Of a stretch of DNA of 64,000 nucleotides, positions 54,545 through 64,000 are shown piece after piece; the first letter of the stretch is position 1, and each line of letters starts with the position of its first letter. Location of the stretch: assembly GCA_002189035.1 (NCBI GenBank), contig NEEC01000002.1:4115001-4179000 (forward strand). The letters are read 5' to 3'. The stretch comes from Utricularia gibba (Eukaryota > Streptophyta > Magnoliopsida > Lamiales > Lentibulariaceae). The notes under the pieces were generated by a model that saw nothing but the letters and a program-made list of their open reading frames with translations, was not told where the DNA came from and searched no databases. The translations under genes and the position numbers were made by a program.

Positions 54545-56461
54545 TTACCAATAGTCATTGCAAGAACAAGTGCCACTGGCAAAATGGTGAAAACGAGTGG
54601 CATCTCTGACCACAAACCGATGATCAGAGACTTGGGTGACTGCTTTTACGAACGCATGGCACTCGTCACATATCCTCAAGTTCTTGATCACCAAAATTTC
54701 TGCGCCTGCGTCTGCCTCGAGAAGCGCAAATGCGATGGCCAACCTTTCACTGTGTGCAGTCGCAGCGGACTTGCTGCTAGCGATTTGATCTCCGGGACCA
54801 GGTGGCTCCTCCAGGGCTTCCAAAGCAGCCAACTTGGCATATATGTCTTTCGTCTGAGGGTGAGATCTATCCCCAGCTACAAAGATATGAATCTTGCCTT
54901 TGCTTTCGACGTAGCTGTAACCGGGGTCTTTCCTCAAGCCCCGTTCGTGCATCATTACGCGCATCCTCTGCACACCTTTCTTGTCGCCCGTTTCAGAGTA
55001 GATATTGGATAGCAGCACATAGTAGCCTATGTTTGTGGGCTCAATCTCAATGACATTGTTGAAAGCTAGTTCTGCTAAATCGACATTTTTGTGGATCTTG
55101 CAGGCACCCAAAAGGGCGCCCCACACCGCGCCATCTGGAGGAAACGGCATGGACTGAATGAGCTTGCAAGCATCTGCAAATCTACCCGCACGGCCTAGAA
55201 GATCAACAACGCAGGAGTAATGTTCTGAAGCAGGGAGTAAGTTGTACATCTCCATTGAATTGAAATACTTTAAGCCTTTCTCTGTAAGACCTGCATGACT
55301 ACAGGCAGCAAGAAGACATACAAAGACAGTTCCATCCGGTTGAATCTTGGCCTTGATCATTTTGTCGAAAAGATCTACAGCAATCTCTCCATGTCCATGC
55401 ATTCCATAGGAACCTATCATGGCTGTCCATGAAACCAAATTCTTTTCTTGCATGGCATCAAAAATAAACCGCGCTCTTCGTAGATTACCACACCTGGCAT
55501 ACACACTGATCAATGAATTTTTCAAAAAGGGATTGGATCCAAATCCCATATCCTCGATCTTCTTCTCCACCTCATGGCTAATGCTCTGCGCTCCAAGATT
55601 AGCACATGAAGATAAGACGCTGACCAGCGTTACCTCATCAGGGCGTACTCCAAGTGATTTCATATTATGGTAAAGATCCAAAACCTCTGTTCCAAGCCCG
55701 TTCTGTGAATACCCAGATATCATCGCATTCCATGTAATCAAACCCTTCTCAGGGATTTCAGCAAACAGCCTCTTCGCTAACAAAAGAGAGCCACAACGCA
55801 CGTACATAGACAAGAAGCAATTGGCAACAGCCACAAAGCAGGTCAACCCATATTTCAGTGACCAGGAATGAAATGACATCCCCAAAATCAAATTTGAGGG
55901 GCATAGAAAACCAGAAACCAATCCCAAAATCGTAACTTCATTAACCAGGACCTGATTAGCCATCATATTTCTTACCAAAAGCATCCCCTCATTAAGTCTC
56001 TCCCTCTGGATTAGACCTGATATGAACGCATTGTAGGAAACCGTTGACCTAACCGTTTGAGGAATTTCATGAAACACGTTGGATGCATCATGAACAGAGA
56101 AAAGCCTGCAATAAATAGAAATCAAAGCCGTCTGCACAAATGGCTCGAGGAGGCACCCTAACTTGATAACATGACAGTGAATCAACGATCCTAAAAAAGG
56201 AATCTCCAAGGCAGATGATGACTTCAGGACAAAAGGAAAGGTGAAGGCATTTGGTGAGGCACCAGACCGCATCATTTCACGGTAGAGCATCAGAGCTTGG
56301 CTATACTGGCCATGTTTAGAGAGCTCTCTCAGCTTATCGTTCCATGCCCCAATGACTGCACTGCCGCGACCAGCAGCATATCTGGTAGTAATTCTGTTAG
56401 CTTGCTGTTGAATCACTGTTTTGATGGTGCTTACAGATACTTTCTGCCTACTCAGGCTCAT
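54545..56461 (-). CDS. MEF10: PPR protein, PLS class with E and DYW domains; likely MEF10 orthologue
   Basis: An intronless gene for 638 residues. A Ser/Arg-rich N-terminus (MSLSRQKVSVSTIKTV) suggests mitochondrial import. PLS-type repeats run from about residue 40 to 450, e.g. VSYNAFISGLIQ, ITWNAMISGYSQNG and VSWTAMIGSYGMHGHGE. E/E+ motifs follow (VWGALLGACKIHKN, YVLLSNIYSETG, KDPGYSYVE). The DYW deaminase domain has HSERLAIAF, CDECH and the terminal CNDYW. His and Glu of HSE and the CxxC pair form the zinc site and catalytic centre for C-to-U editing. Order, length and motifs closely resemble what I recall of Arabidopsis At3g11460 (MEF10, a mitochondrial nad2 editing factor). Orthology is inferred. 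The stop lies only 285 bp before the 2S albumin start codon. Confidence 0.9.
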   Translation of the reverse strand: MSLSRQKVSVSTIKTVIQQQANRITTRYAAGRGSAVIGAWNDKLRELSKHGQYSQALMLYREMMRSGASPNAFTFPFVLKSSSALEIPFLGSLIHCHVIKLGCLLEPFVQTALISIYCRLFSVHDASNVFHEIPQTVRSTVSYNAFISGLIQRERLNEGMLLVRNMMANQVLVNEVTILGLVSGFLCPSNLILGMSFHSWSLKYGLTCFVAVANCFLSMYVRCGSLLLAKRLFAEIPEKGLITWNAMISGYSQNGLGTEVLDLYHNMKSLGVRPDEVTLVSVLSSCANLGAQSISHEVEKKIEDMGFGSNPFLKNSLISVYARCGNLRRARFIFDAMQEKNLVSWTAMIGSYGMHGHGEIAVDLFDKMIKAKIQPDGTVFVCLLAACSHAGLTEKGLKYFNSMEMYNLLPASEHYSCVVDLLGRAGRFADACKLIQSMPFPPDGAVWGALLGACKIHKNVDLAELAFNNVIEIEPTNIGYYVLLSNIYSETGDKKGVQRMRVMMHERGLRKDPGYSYVESKGKIHIFVAGDRSHPQTKDIYAKLAALEALEEPPGPGDQIASSKSAATAHSERLAIAFALLEADAGAEILVIKNLRICDECHAFVKAVTQVSDHRFVVRDATRFHHFASGTCSCNDYW

Positions 56462-56870
56462 GAAATCTGACCATGGAAGTAATGCCTACAATTTTACTGG
56501 CTTGTTGTTCTTTCTGCCAATCCAACATCTGTTTCCCCGAATTTCGCTTCCTCGCCAGGCTCATTTCGTATTACCGGAAAAGCAACGTAAATCAGAAACG
56601 CCGGATGGAGGTTTACCAGGCGAAGCAAAGGAAAGGAAAAAATCCCGAAGCAAGCCGAAATCACATCTGCCAAAAAAACAAAGGCACATTGCAGCACAGC
56701 AGGATATAAGTCCAACTTCAGCTTCTAATTAATCCCAACGAGTTATCAAGTTCTGGGTTTGGAAAACCACAATGCACACATCATGTGGACAACCCCAAAT
56801 GAAGATTCAACTCACAACAAATTCTACTGAATCGAAAAAGAGAGTCGATCAACGAAGCAAAAGGCAATGG

Positions 56871-57077
56871 TCATGCGGTGTCCGAATAGTCATCGAGCAT
56901 TTTCCTGATTCGGTCCCTGAGAAATTGTGCCCTAGCCTTGTGGCGCGCCTGCTGTGGAGCGACGTTGGAGAAAGAAAGGTGAGACCCAATGGAGATGCAG
57001 CCAATTCCCGTTAATAAACAGCAGATGGATACAACCGCTTGCGCCTTGGTAACCGGAAGCATCCTCCTTCTCCTCAT
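56871..57077 (-). CDS. Small plant membrane protein, 68 residues
   Basis: The ORF starts MRRRRMLPVTKAQAVVSICC, continues with a hydrophobic segment (VVSICCLLTGIGCISIGSHL, one probable membrane helix) and ends in a basic, helical tail (QQARHKARAQFLRDRIRKML) and DDYSDTA. The start is the first in-frame ATG; longer readings use TTG. Similar short proteins with an MLPVT-A-AVVS start and one membrane helix exist in plants to my knowledge, but no function is known. It lies 409 bp upstream of the PPR start on the same strand. Confidence 0.65.
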   Translation of the reverse strand: MRRRRMLPVTKAQAVVSICCLLTGIGCISIGSHLSFSNVAPQQARHKARAQFLRDRIRKMLDDYSDTA

Positions 57078-57315
57078 CGTGATCGTACACAACAAGCAAG
57101 CGCACTTCAATTCGGAAAAAAGGCCTACGGCCCACGACTATGGCCTGCCCTTGTGGTATCTCAAGCCCATTTCAGATCTAGAATTGATTTGTACATCATT
57201 AATTCCCACAATTTAATAGTTTTGCAAAAATAGTCTCTATGGATTATTTTGTATTCCTACTGTTTAAATAATTTGGCATAATTAAATCCCACTAGTTTAA
57301 AATAGTATGTATAAC

Positions 57316-58522
57316 TGATAACTCATAGATTTTCCTATTTTTTAATATGAAAATTACAAGTTTTTAATTATGTTTAGTTGTTTATTTTATAGTTTTAAGT
57401 ATTTTTATATGATTTATTAAATATGTAGTTTTTGTGTGTAAGTGGCTAAATCCTTTGATTTAGCCCATCCCATACAAGGATTTCGTGCAAGTCACCATAC
57501 AGCAAGGAGCAATGAGTATATTGTCACGGCGGTAGCCTGCAAGTCAGGGACAGGAGCAGCAGAGGTGTCAAAGATTGTACTGGCTTTGGGAAGTGAGAGG
57601 CGAGAAAAAGACTGGAGGAGAGAGAATTGCAAGGAGAACTTCAGTAGTTAGCAGCACGCACACGAGGGGGTTCCCCTCTAAATCCAACATGACGAATATT
57701 GAACCAGAAGAAGAAAGAAGGGCGATTTTTTGGAGAAGAACCTCCTGCGAGAAGAACAAAGACTAGGACCCAGTCCAATGCTACTATTCTGATATGTGAA
57801 TAGATGGAAACCAAAACTCTTACTGCTTTACTTTTTTTGTTGTTGATGTTTTTAATTTCTGCAACCAAGTCTTTCTCAATGTTCTTGACATTTTCGCTAC
57901 TTTATGTTAATGTTATCATATTTTATCCTCCAAGTATGAGTAGCTAGAATCCTAGGAATGTCTTAAGGTAAAATATGGTGGTATGGATCTAGGGTTGATA
58001 ATGAAATTTATGTTTGTTTCTTAATTCTTTTTTCTATTATTCCATGGATAGACCTAAGGAGGGAACAATAACTTCACAACTAAGATGCTTGATTTAGAGG
58101 TAGACCAACAAATCAAGGCGGTAGCAGTAGGTATTAGTTCGTGGTAAAATCAGTAGAACCAAGTCGACCTAATTCTATATAGTTTAGCCTAATTGCAATG
58201 TTGGTGATGATATTGAGGACTAGTTTAGCCAAAAATGTGATGAATGACTTGGGTAAACTTAGGTTGTTTGAAGTTGTGAGCATAGGAATATAGTAAATTA
58301 AATTAGGCATCTTAGCACCAAACCACCTACAAATCCTTAAGGCATCTTCGTATTATTCTATGCTAAAACCAGTAATTGTTACTTTCTGTATTGATACTTG
58401 ATTTTGTTTACTAAACTTATTTACTTCTATTAGTTCGAGCTTAGACTAAGACTACTGTTATTCCGAATTTTGCATTTGTTGAAACACTTAGCAAACAACA
58501 TTGCTGAAATTTTTGATTATCA
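57316..58522 (+). mobile_element. Solo LTR, Athila-type, with ATAAC target duplication
   Basis: It begins TGATAACTCATAG and ends TTTTTGATTATCA. ATAAC flanks both sides (57311-57315 and 58523-58527). It is collinear with the LTR at 61556-62930 (for example tttattttatagttttaagt, gctaaatcctttgatttag, gacctaaggagggaa). It has no PBS or internal region. It lies about 240 bp upstream of the small membrane-protein gene. Confidence 0.9.
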
Positions 58523-58578
58523 ATAACAGTCTGTAACAAATTCCATAAACCACACCCTATAACTTTCTACAACACATT

Positions 58579-58805
58579 TGATGAGCCCCAAGAAGATAAT
58601 GAAATATATTGAAAGAATAATGAGGAGTTTGACCAACTGAACACATTTGAGACAAAGATCATTCCACCAAGACCAATTACAAGAAGTAAGAGCAAGATAC
58701 TAGAAGCAAATCTCAAGGTTCTACTCAATATTATTGGAATCAATATTGAGCCTGAAATATTAACATCAAAGGAGTTCAATTATTGGAGTCTCAATCTAAT
58801 TTAAA
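58579..58805 (+). pseudogene. Ty3/gypsy polyprotein tail
   Basis: A short plus-strand frame with one stop contains PPRPITRSKSKILEANLKVL. GPITRS-K-type sequence is a frequent C-terminal end of Ty3/gypsy polyproteins, just before the 3' LTR. The preceding polyprotein is missing because of the solo LTR and deletion. Confidence 0.55.
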
Positions 58806-58837
58806 GCCTAAAACATCACCCATCTTTCATGGGTGTT

Positions 58838-59190
58838 ATTGGACTTGAAAGCTTTCCTTTCTTATTTAGTTTGAGTTTTGTAATGTTGGAGCCCAATTCT
58901 AGAGTATAAAAACTCTAGAGATGTAGTCTTTGAGGACCTTTAGTCATTTTCATATATGTTGTGAGAATTCTCCTCTTCTTTGAGTGCTTGAACACTCTTA
59001 ACTTATTAAGCTTTGAGCTTGTGGCGTACTAGGATTATCACTTCCAATCCTCCTCTCTTTTCTGAAGTGTGGCTCCTAATTTTCTTTGTTTCGAAGTCTG
59101 GTTGCAAGAAATTCATTCTCTTGAGGGTAGGCTTGGGTGGGTTCTCTTCTAAGCTTCAAAATCACCTCTTGTTCATGCGTTGCTAATCTC
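58838..59190 (+). repeat. Probable LTR following the gypsy tail
   Basis: Non-coding, with a TATA-like gtataaaaactct near 58900-58912, directly downstream of the polyprotein tail. Exact ends were not found. Confidence 0.4.
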
Positions 59191-59473
59191 TATAGATTAA
59201 AAGGTCACATCAACATTCATTGACAGTGTCCTATAATGCTTTGTATCACACCTATTAGCATTATTCTGCAACGATATACAAAAAATTATAATGATATCTA
59301 ATAAGTATAAAATCTCATTAATATAATGATTAAGTGTACACAAATGATGGGGAAGTGAAACGATTGGGATGGTTATGAGAACAATGATTTTTGTTGGGTA
59401 TTTATATAATGGACTATTTTTGTCAAAAACCAAAGCATTGGGGACTTATAGTGCCAAAACATGTTCATTTTTT

Positions 59474-59678
59474 ATAAGTGATTTTGTATCGTTCCAAAAC
59501 ATGTTCTTCCACTATTCTTTAGTGTTGTTTTTACTTATCTTAGACTCCACTTTCTCATTATTCTCAATTGATTTTGCATCTTTCACACTACTTTGATCTT
59601 TTTAGAGAGAAAGTGTATTTTGTGGATTTTTAGGGTACTTTTGGATCAATTTGAAGAGAAATCAAGACCCACCAAAGG
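59474..59678 (+). repeat. LTR 5' fragment of the family at 5614
   Basis: About 205 bp match 5618-5822 closely, starting agtgattttgtatcgttcc and ending gaaatcaagacccaNcaaa. The match stops at 59678, where the ATHILA ORF begins, so two element types are joined here. Confidence 0.8.
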
Positions 59679-59689
59679 TGCCAAGGTAT

Positions 59690-60656
59690 TACCCTACCGG
59701 CATATTGATTTCGAAATTCTTGTTGAACTAAACATAGTAGATAAGGTTTACACCATGTTTGAGAATTCTGCCTTCATGACTTTATTTGAGTTAAAACTTC
59801 CTGCATACGTGGAATTGTCATATGAATTTGCCTCGACTTTTGCTTACAAAATTCCAGAAACTGTTTTGGAGCCTGCTGCTGTTTGCTTTCGTTTGATGGG
59901 CACTGAATTTTCGTTTTCTTTCGCTGAGTGGAATGTTGCTCTTGGTTTTTGCTCAAAACAGCAAGTAGATTCGCATGATTTCACTGCTTCTTTATTCGAT
60001 TATCCAGCAGACTTTGATGCTGAAGAATTTTATGGGATTTTAACTGATCAGCATGTCATTGAGTTTAAGGCAAAAGGAACAAAATCTGAGCTGTTTGTTG
60101 AACCATTCATGCGTTATGTTCATATGTTAGTCACTACAACTCTTTTCGGAAAAAATATTGGATTTAATGCTCTTTATAAACGTGAACTATTTGTGTTTTG
60201 TTTCTTTTTTTTAAGCGATCTCTAAACTTAAGTGCAATGCTTGGTGAGCAAATGAATAGAGATTATAGGCGTACTAAAATTCAGCAACTCAGTTTCGGTC
60301 ATATTGTTACGCATCTTGTTAATACTTTATGTCCAGAAAAGCTGTCTAAATTTGAATTCTTCCATGTTGAGACTAAGACAGTGCCATTGGATGCGTATTC
60401 ATTAAAAGTTGCTGGACTAATCAAAGCCCAAGGAAGTGGGTTTGTCTTTAGATCTTTGGCAGGACTGGAAGGAAGTGTTATCCCAAGGAAGAAGAAAAGA
60501 GATACTGCTGCGCCATCAACCTCAACCCCAGCTCTAGGAGAGAAACGCTGCTGCTGCCCAAAAATCTTGGAGGTGATGAGCAAAAAAATTTCAGATTTGA
60601 TTAGGGTGATCTCAGAGTTAAAACAGGGAGTGGCCGACGCCTCCCTAAACAAGTAA
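59690..60656 (+). pseudogene. ATHILA downstream ORF (ATHILA ORF-1 family), frameshifted
   Basis: The frame 59593-60225 reads HIDFEILVELNIVDKVYTMF, AYVELSYEFASTF, CFRLMGTEFSFSFAEWNVAL and FYGILTDQHV. The frame 60198-60656 continues with LSAMLGEQMNRDYRRTKIQQ, LSFGHIVTHLVNTLCP and a Lys-rich, coiled-coil-like tail. The two frames meet at an eight-T run (60205-60212), suggesting a one-base indel. The ORF is found downstream of pol in Athila elements; its role is unknown. It is better preserved than the minus-strand copy at 19430-20830. Confidence 0.8.
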
Positions 60657-61555
60657 CTTGCTGCTAGAACGATTTAGTATAGTAGGTCTTTATTTTTGTT
60701 TTGTTTTCATGTTTAGGATTCTATTGACGTCAAAGGATGCTATCTAATAGTCTAAGTCTAGACTTAGAGTCGTGTTTAACATAGGTCTTGTTGAGTAGCA
60801 GTAAACTGTTTCCGATGGCTAAGTGGTTGAACATTATAGCTGCTAGATGAATTTTGTTGCATGAGTTTTGCAGACATTTTTTATACCTGTGAGCATGTTT
60901 TTATCTTTTTATTTTATGAGAGCATGTGCATGACCCGAGGAATCTAAGAAGTGTGTTCTAGATCATTTTTATATGAATTGTTGAACTTCATAGTCATTGT
61001 GGAATAGGTTGCCAACCACGAAAAAAAGAGAGGTGAATAAAGGGTCTGAAAAAAAAAAAAGAAGAAAAAATTGAGACCCAAATCCTAAAAAGCAGCACAT
61101 ATTAAAAGAGCATGTGCGGACTCAATAAATAGTGAAAGGGTGAGCGAAACTAATCCGGAGGAGTATGAAGGAGCCTGGTGTTATAAGGTGTGAGTGTTTG
61201 GCCAATACTCAGGAAAAAGAAAAGGCAATCACATTATGCCTGGACTAGTCTGGAACAAGCTACCCCTTCACTACACAAAAAAAAAAAAAAAAAAAAAAAA
61301 TGGGTTGGCAACCGTGACCTTAAGTGACTTTGGAGGGATCAATTCTATGAGATATGATCTTCGAAAACACTCATCAAGAGGAATCTACTCATGCACATTT
61401 GAGTGATGAAATGACTTGCACACTTGCACTTCTTTAGCTCATGCACCGATATTTATTTTCAGTTGTTTATGTTTATCGCTGAAGCTGAAGGAACTAGTTT
61501 TCTGTTAGTCTTAGGTAGGACTTGGGGACAAGTCTAGTGTCGTTGTAGCATAGTG
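60657..61555 (+). other. 3' internal region of the Athila-type element
   Basis: Non-coding sequence with purine-rich tracts (61020-61080), a 24-bp poly(A) at 61277-61300 and ttggggacaagtctagtgt near 61522-61540, which resembles the polypurine region before the 3' LTR. Confidence 0.6.
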
Positions 61556-62930
61556 TGATAGCACACAAATTTTCAAGTTTTAGGATATGAAAAATCATGA
61601 ATTTTTAATCTTGCTTAAGTGTTTATTTTATAGTTTTAAGTGTTTTTATGAAATTTAGGAAAATGTAATTTTTGGTGTGATTAGTGGGCTAAATCCTTTG
61701 ATTTAGCCTACCCCATATCTAACCCGATTTTGGAGTCTAGTAGCAACCCAAGAATCAAGGAGGAGATATGAATTTCGTACAAGTCACCAAGCTGCAGGAG
61801 ACAAAGAGCACTGTTCCGCCGCCTGCAGTCTACAGGTTCAGGCCGAAAACAGTGATGTTTTCAGGAATAGTGCGTGGGAGTAAATGAGGGAAGATATTAT
61901 TTTCGAAAAGGAGAGAGCGGGAAAAGAGAACACACAGCAAGGGGACGGAAAGGGGTCTTCTTCCCCAACGGGAGAAACACCAACCAGAGGGGGGAAGAGA
62001 GGCCTTCTTCATCAAGAACAACACTGGAGCCCAATCCAGCACTACTGTTCCGGGCTGTGAACATTAGCTAGCAGGCGGAAAAACAATATCTATTTGCTTT
62101 CCGTTTTTCTGAACGTTTCAAGTTTCTGCATTTGACTTGTGACAATGTTTCTACCATTTTGACCAGCTTATATGAATGATATCGTATTTTATTTCCAAAG
62201 CATGAGTGGCTAGAGTCTTAGGGATACCTTAAGGTGAAGGGGTGTGGTGTGTGCTTAGGGTTAATGATGAAATTTATATGTATTCTTAACTCTTGTTTCT
62301 AACAAACCATGGGTAGACCTAAGGAGGGAAATAAGTAATTTCACAACTTAGAAGCTTGGTTTAGAGGTAGACCAACAAACCAAGACGGGAGCAGTCGGTA
62401 TTAGTCCAGGGTAGAACCAGTAGAACCGGGTAGACCTAGTTCTATATACCTTGCATGCGGGTAGACCTAATTGCAATGTTGGTTATGATATTCGGGACTA
62501 GCTTAAGCTAAAAATATTATGAATGACCTTGGGAGACCTAGGTTATTTGAAGTTGTGAGTGTAGGAAGATAGTAAATTAAGTTAGGAACCTTAGCATGAC
62601 ACCACCTACAAATCCTTAAGGCGTCCTCGTATTAGTCTGAGTCAAAACCAGTACCTGTTACTTTAGCGTCAAGACGTGATATTGCTTACCTACTTTTTTT
62701 TATTGAACTTGTTTACCACTATTAGTTCGAGCTTAGACTAAGACCTACTGTTATCCCGAATTATGCATTTACTAGAACACTTAGCAAACACAAGCTCTTC
62801 GTGATCGATCCCGACATCCACTATACAAGTTTTCTAAATTTGTATTTTGTGTAGATTAAGGAGTACAAATTTATTTGATACGGATTTTCTATTTTAATTT
62901 GCAACGATATTAGGAAATTCCCGTTTATCA
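61556..62930 (+). repeat. 3' LTR, Athila-type
   Basis: It starts TGATAGCACACAAATTTTC and ends CCCGTTTATCA, about 1375 bp. It is collinear with the solo LTR at 57316-58522 and, inverted, with 21602-22770 and part of 46992-48127. It follows the ATHILA ORF and the purine-rich tract in the expected order. Its flanks do not form a duplication, as expected for the inner side of a 3' LTR. Confidence 0.85.
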
Positions 62931-64000
62931 CAACAATAAAGAAAAATTTATGTTTATCAAACCACAATATAGTTGAATTTCTTCAAATTTGGTTTCAAAT
63001 TGTACCTTTTTTTATTTTACCAAAATGACTTGTAAAAAAATCTTTATATATTTTTTATTCTTGTGTTTTACTTGAATGCTAGTATGGTTGATTAGCTGTT
63101 TCAAATTAGTTGAGATTGTAAATATTGCTATGGAGGTAAAATCAAGATCACTGGTTACAACATTGACGTCACATATCATAGAAAAATACTTTTGAATTGT
63201 TGGTAGACTAGGAACATCAATGTAAAACTGCAAGCTATATTATCCAATATTCTAAAAGTATTTTCAATCAAATAATCTTAAAATTCTGATGGTTATTATA
63301 AGAGAGACATCCCTTTTATATATCAAAAACAACGTCTAACAAATGCAACACCCACTTCCTATAAAATCAATGAATTTGTACAAATACAACAACTTCCATT
63401 TTCCACTAGAAAAAACTATTAGGTGGTTACAAACAAAACCTTTGATTGAATTAGCTATGTGATCATTTACGTGCATGGTTGCACCCTCTTAACCTCGTAA
63501 CTTCAGTCTTGCAACCTTAGAAATTAAGATGAAGTGGTTCTTGTGGTTTTGATCTCATGAAATCAATAGAGGAGTGTCACTCTCTTTACTAACTCCACAT
63601 GGTTACAACCTCTCTTTTCTTTTTCTTTCAATTCCTCAATCTTATACCGTATGGTGGCTAAAACTTTATAAGGAGTTGCCTCAATCATGTTTGACAGTAT
63701 GTGTCAACTCTCCCATAAGTCTTCTACTTGAAAGAGTCACACTGCATCTCAATTTCATTATACATCATGATACACATCAATATCAATACATATTTTATAG
63801 ATTTTTCTTTATTCAAAATTACCGAATACAAATCATTTCAAAAAAGGATCAAATTATTCTCTAGTAACAAGCGTCTCCAATATTCAAGTATCTAGTAGAG
63901 AGTTACAAAATTTAGAAGTTGGATTTGAAAACTAGTTTTTAAGACTCGATAGATTTGATAAACTTTAAAAAAAATTTGTAACTTCCTAATTTCATCCCAA
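62931..64000. other. Window end without recognised genes
   Basis: AT-rich sequence with short ORFs (63012-63233 minus, 63574-63864 plus) that match no family I know. Confidence 0.5.

Noticed and set aside
54530-55012. 160-codon plus-strand ORF
   Set aside because: Antisense to the DYW domain of the PPR gene; no family resemblance of its own.

Overview
This is a transposon-dense stretch of a eudicot nuclear chromosome. The signs are plant-only gene families (a PLS-class DYW pentatricopeptide protein, a pollen-type LRR receptor-like pseudokinase, a 2S albumin), spliceosomal introns, AT-rich spacers, and nested Ty3/gypsy (Athila- and Tat-type), Ty1/copia, hAT and Mutator-like debris. The 2S albumin resembles those of asterids such as sesame; that species hint is inference.

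Layout. 1-4.1 kb: an LTR-like repeat, a decayed Tat-type gypsy pol and the end of an Athila-type LTR. 4.1-12.5 kb: a large degenerate hAT transposon whose reading frame is split by a deleted LTR element (5614-7169, flanked by a GGGGG duplication). It also holds a fragment resembling an FCP1-type phosphatase gene and a second copy of the LTR-like repeat. 12.5-15.3 kb: a copy of 'repeat C', a short hAT-like non-autonomous element and a copia RNase H relic. 15.8-16.3 kb: a small Cys-rich plant gene carrying a one-base frameshift. 18.7-28 kb: a hAT transposase relic and a scrambled minus-strand Athila-type element, interrupted by a solo LTR with a perfect target duplication. 29.8 kb: a plastid ycf2 fragment. 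32.1-34.9 kb: a three-exon pollen receptor-like pseudokinase gene. 36-41 kb: an LTR fragment, an unusual array of about ten hairpin-forming repeats, and the second, inverted copy of repeat C. 41.9-49.1 kb: the best-preserved Athila-type element (minus strand; PBS, gag, protease, RT, RNase H and integrase all recognisable but broken). 49.5-52 kb: a Mutator-like N-terminal relic and another transposon-associated ORF.

53.7-57.1 kb is a compact island of three minus-strand genes: a 2S albumin, a PPR-DYW RNA-editing factor and a 68-residue membrane protein. 57.3-63 kb: a solo LTR with target duplication, a gypsy polyprotein tail, and an Athila-type downstream ORF followed by its 3' LTR.

Five loci look like host genes; almost everything else is mobile DNA. 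I found no tRNA or rRNA gene, no CRISPR array and no operon-like host system. The most distinctive signals are the hairpin repeat array at 38 kb, the hAT element with internal hairpin modules and an acquired gene fragment, the deletion-derivative LTR element, and the inverted repeat-C pair with TATA-like boxes and conserved short ORFs on both strands.
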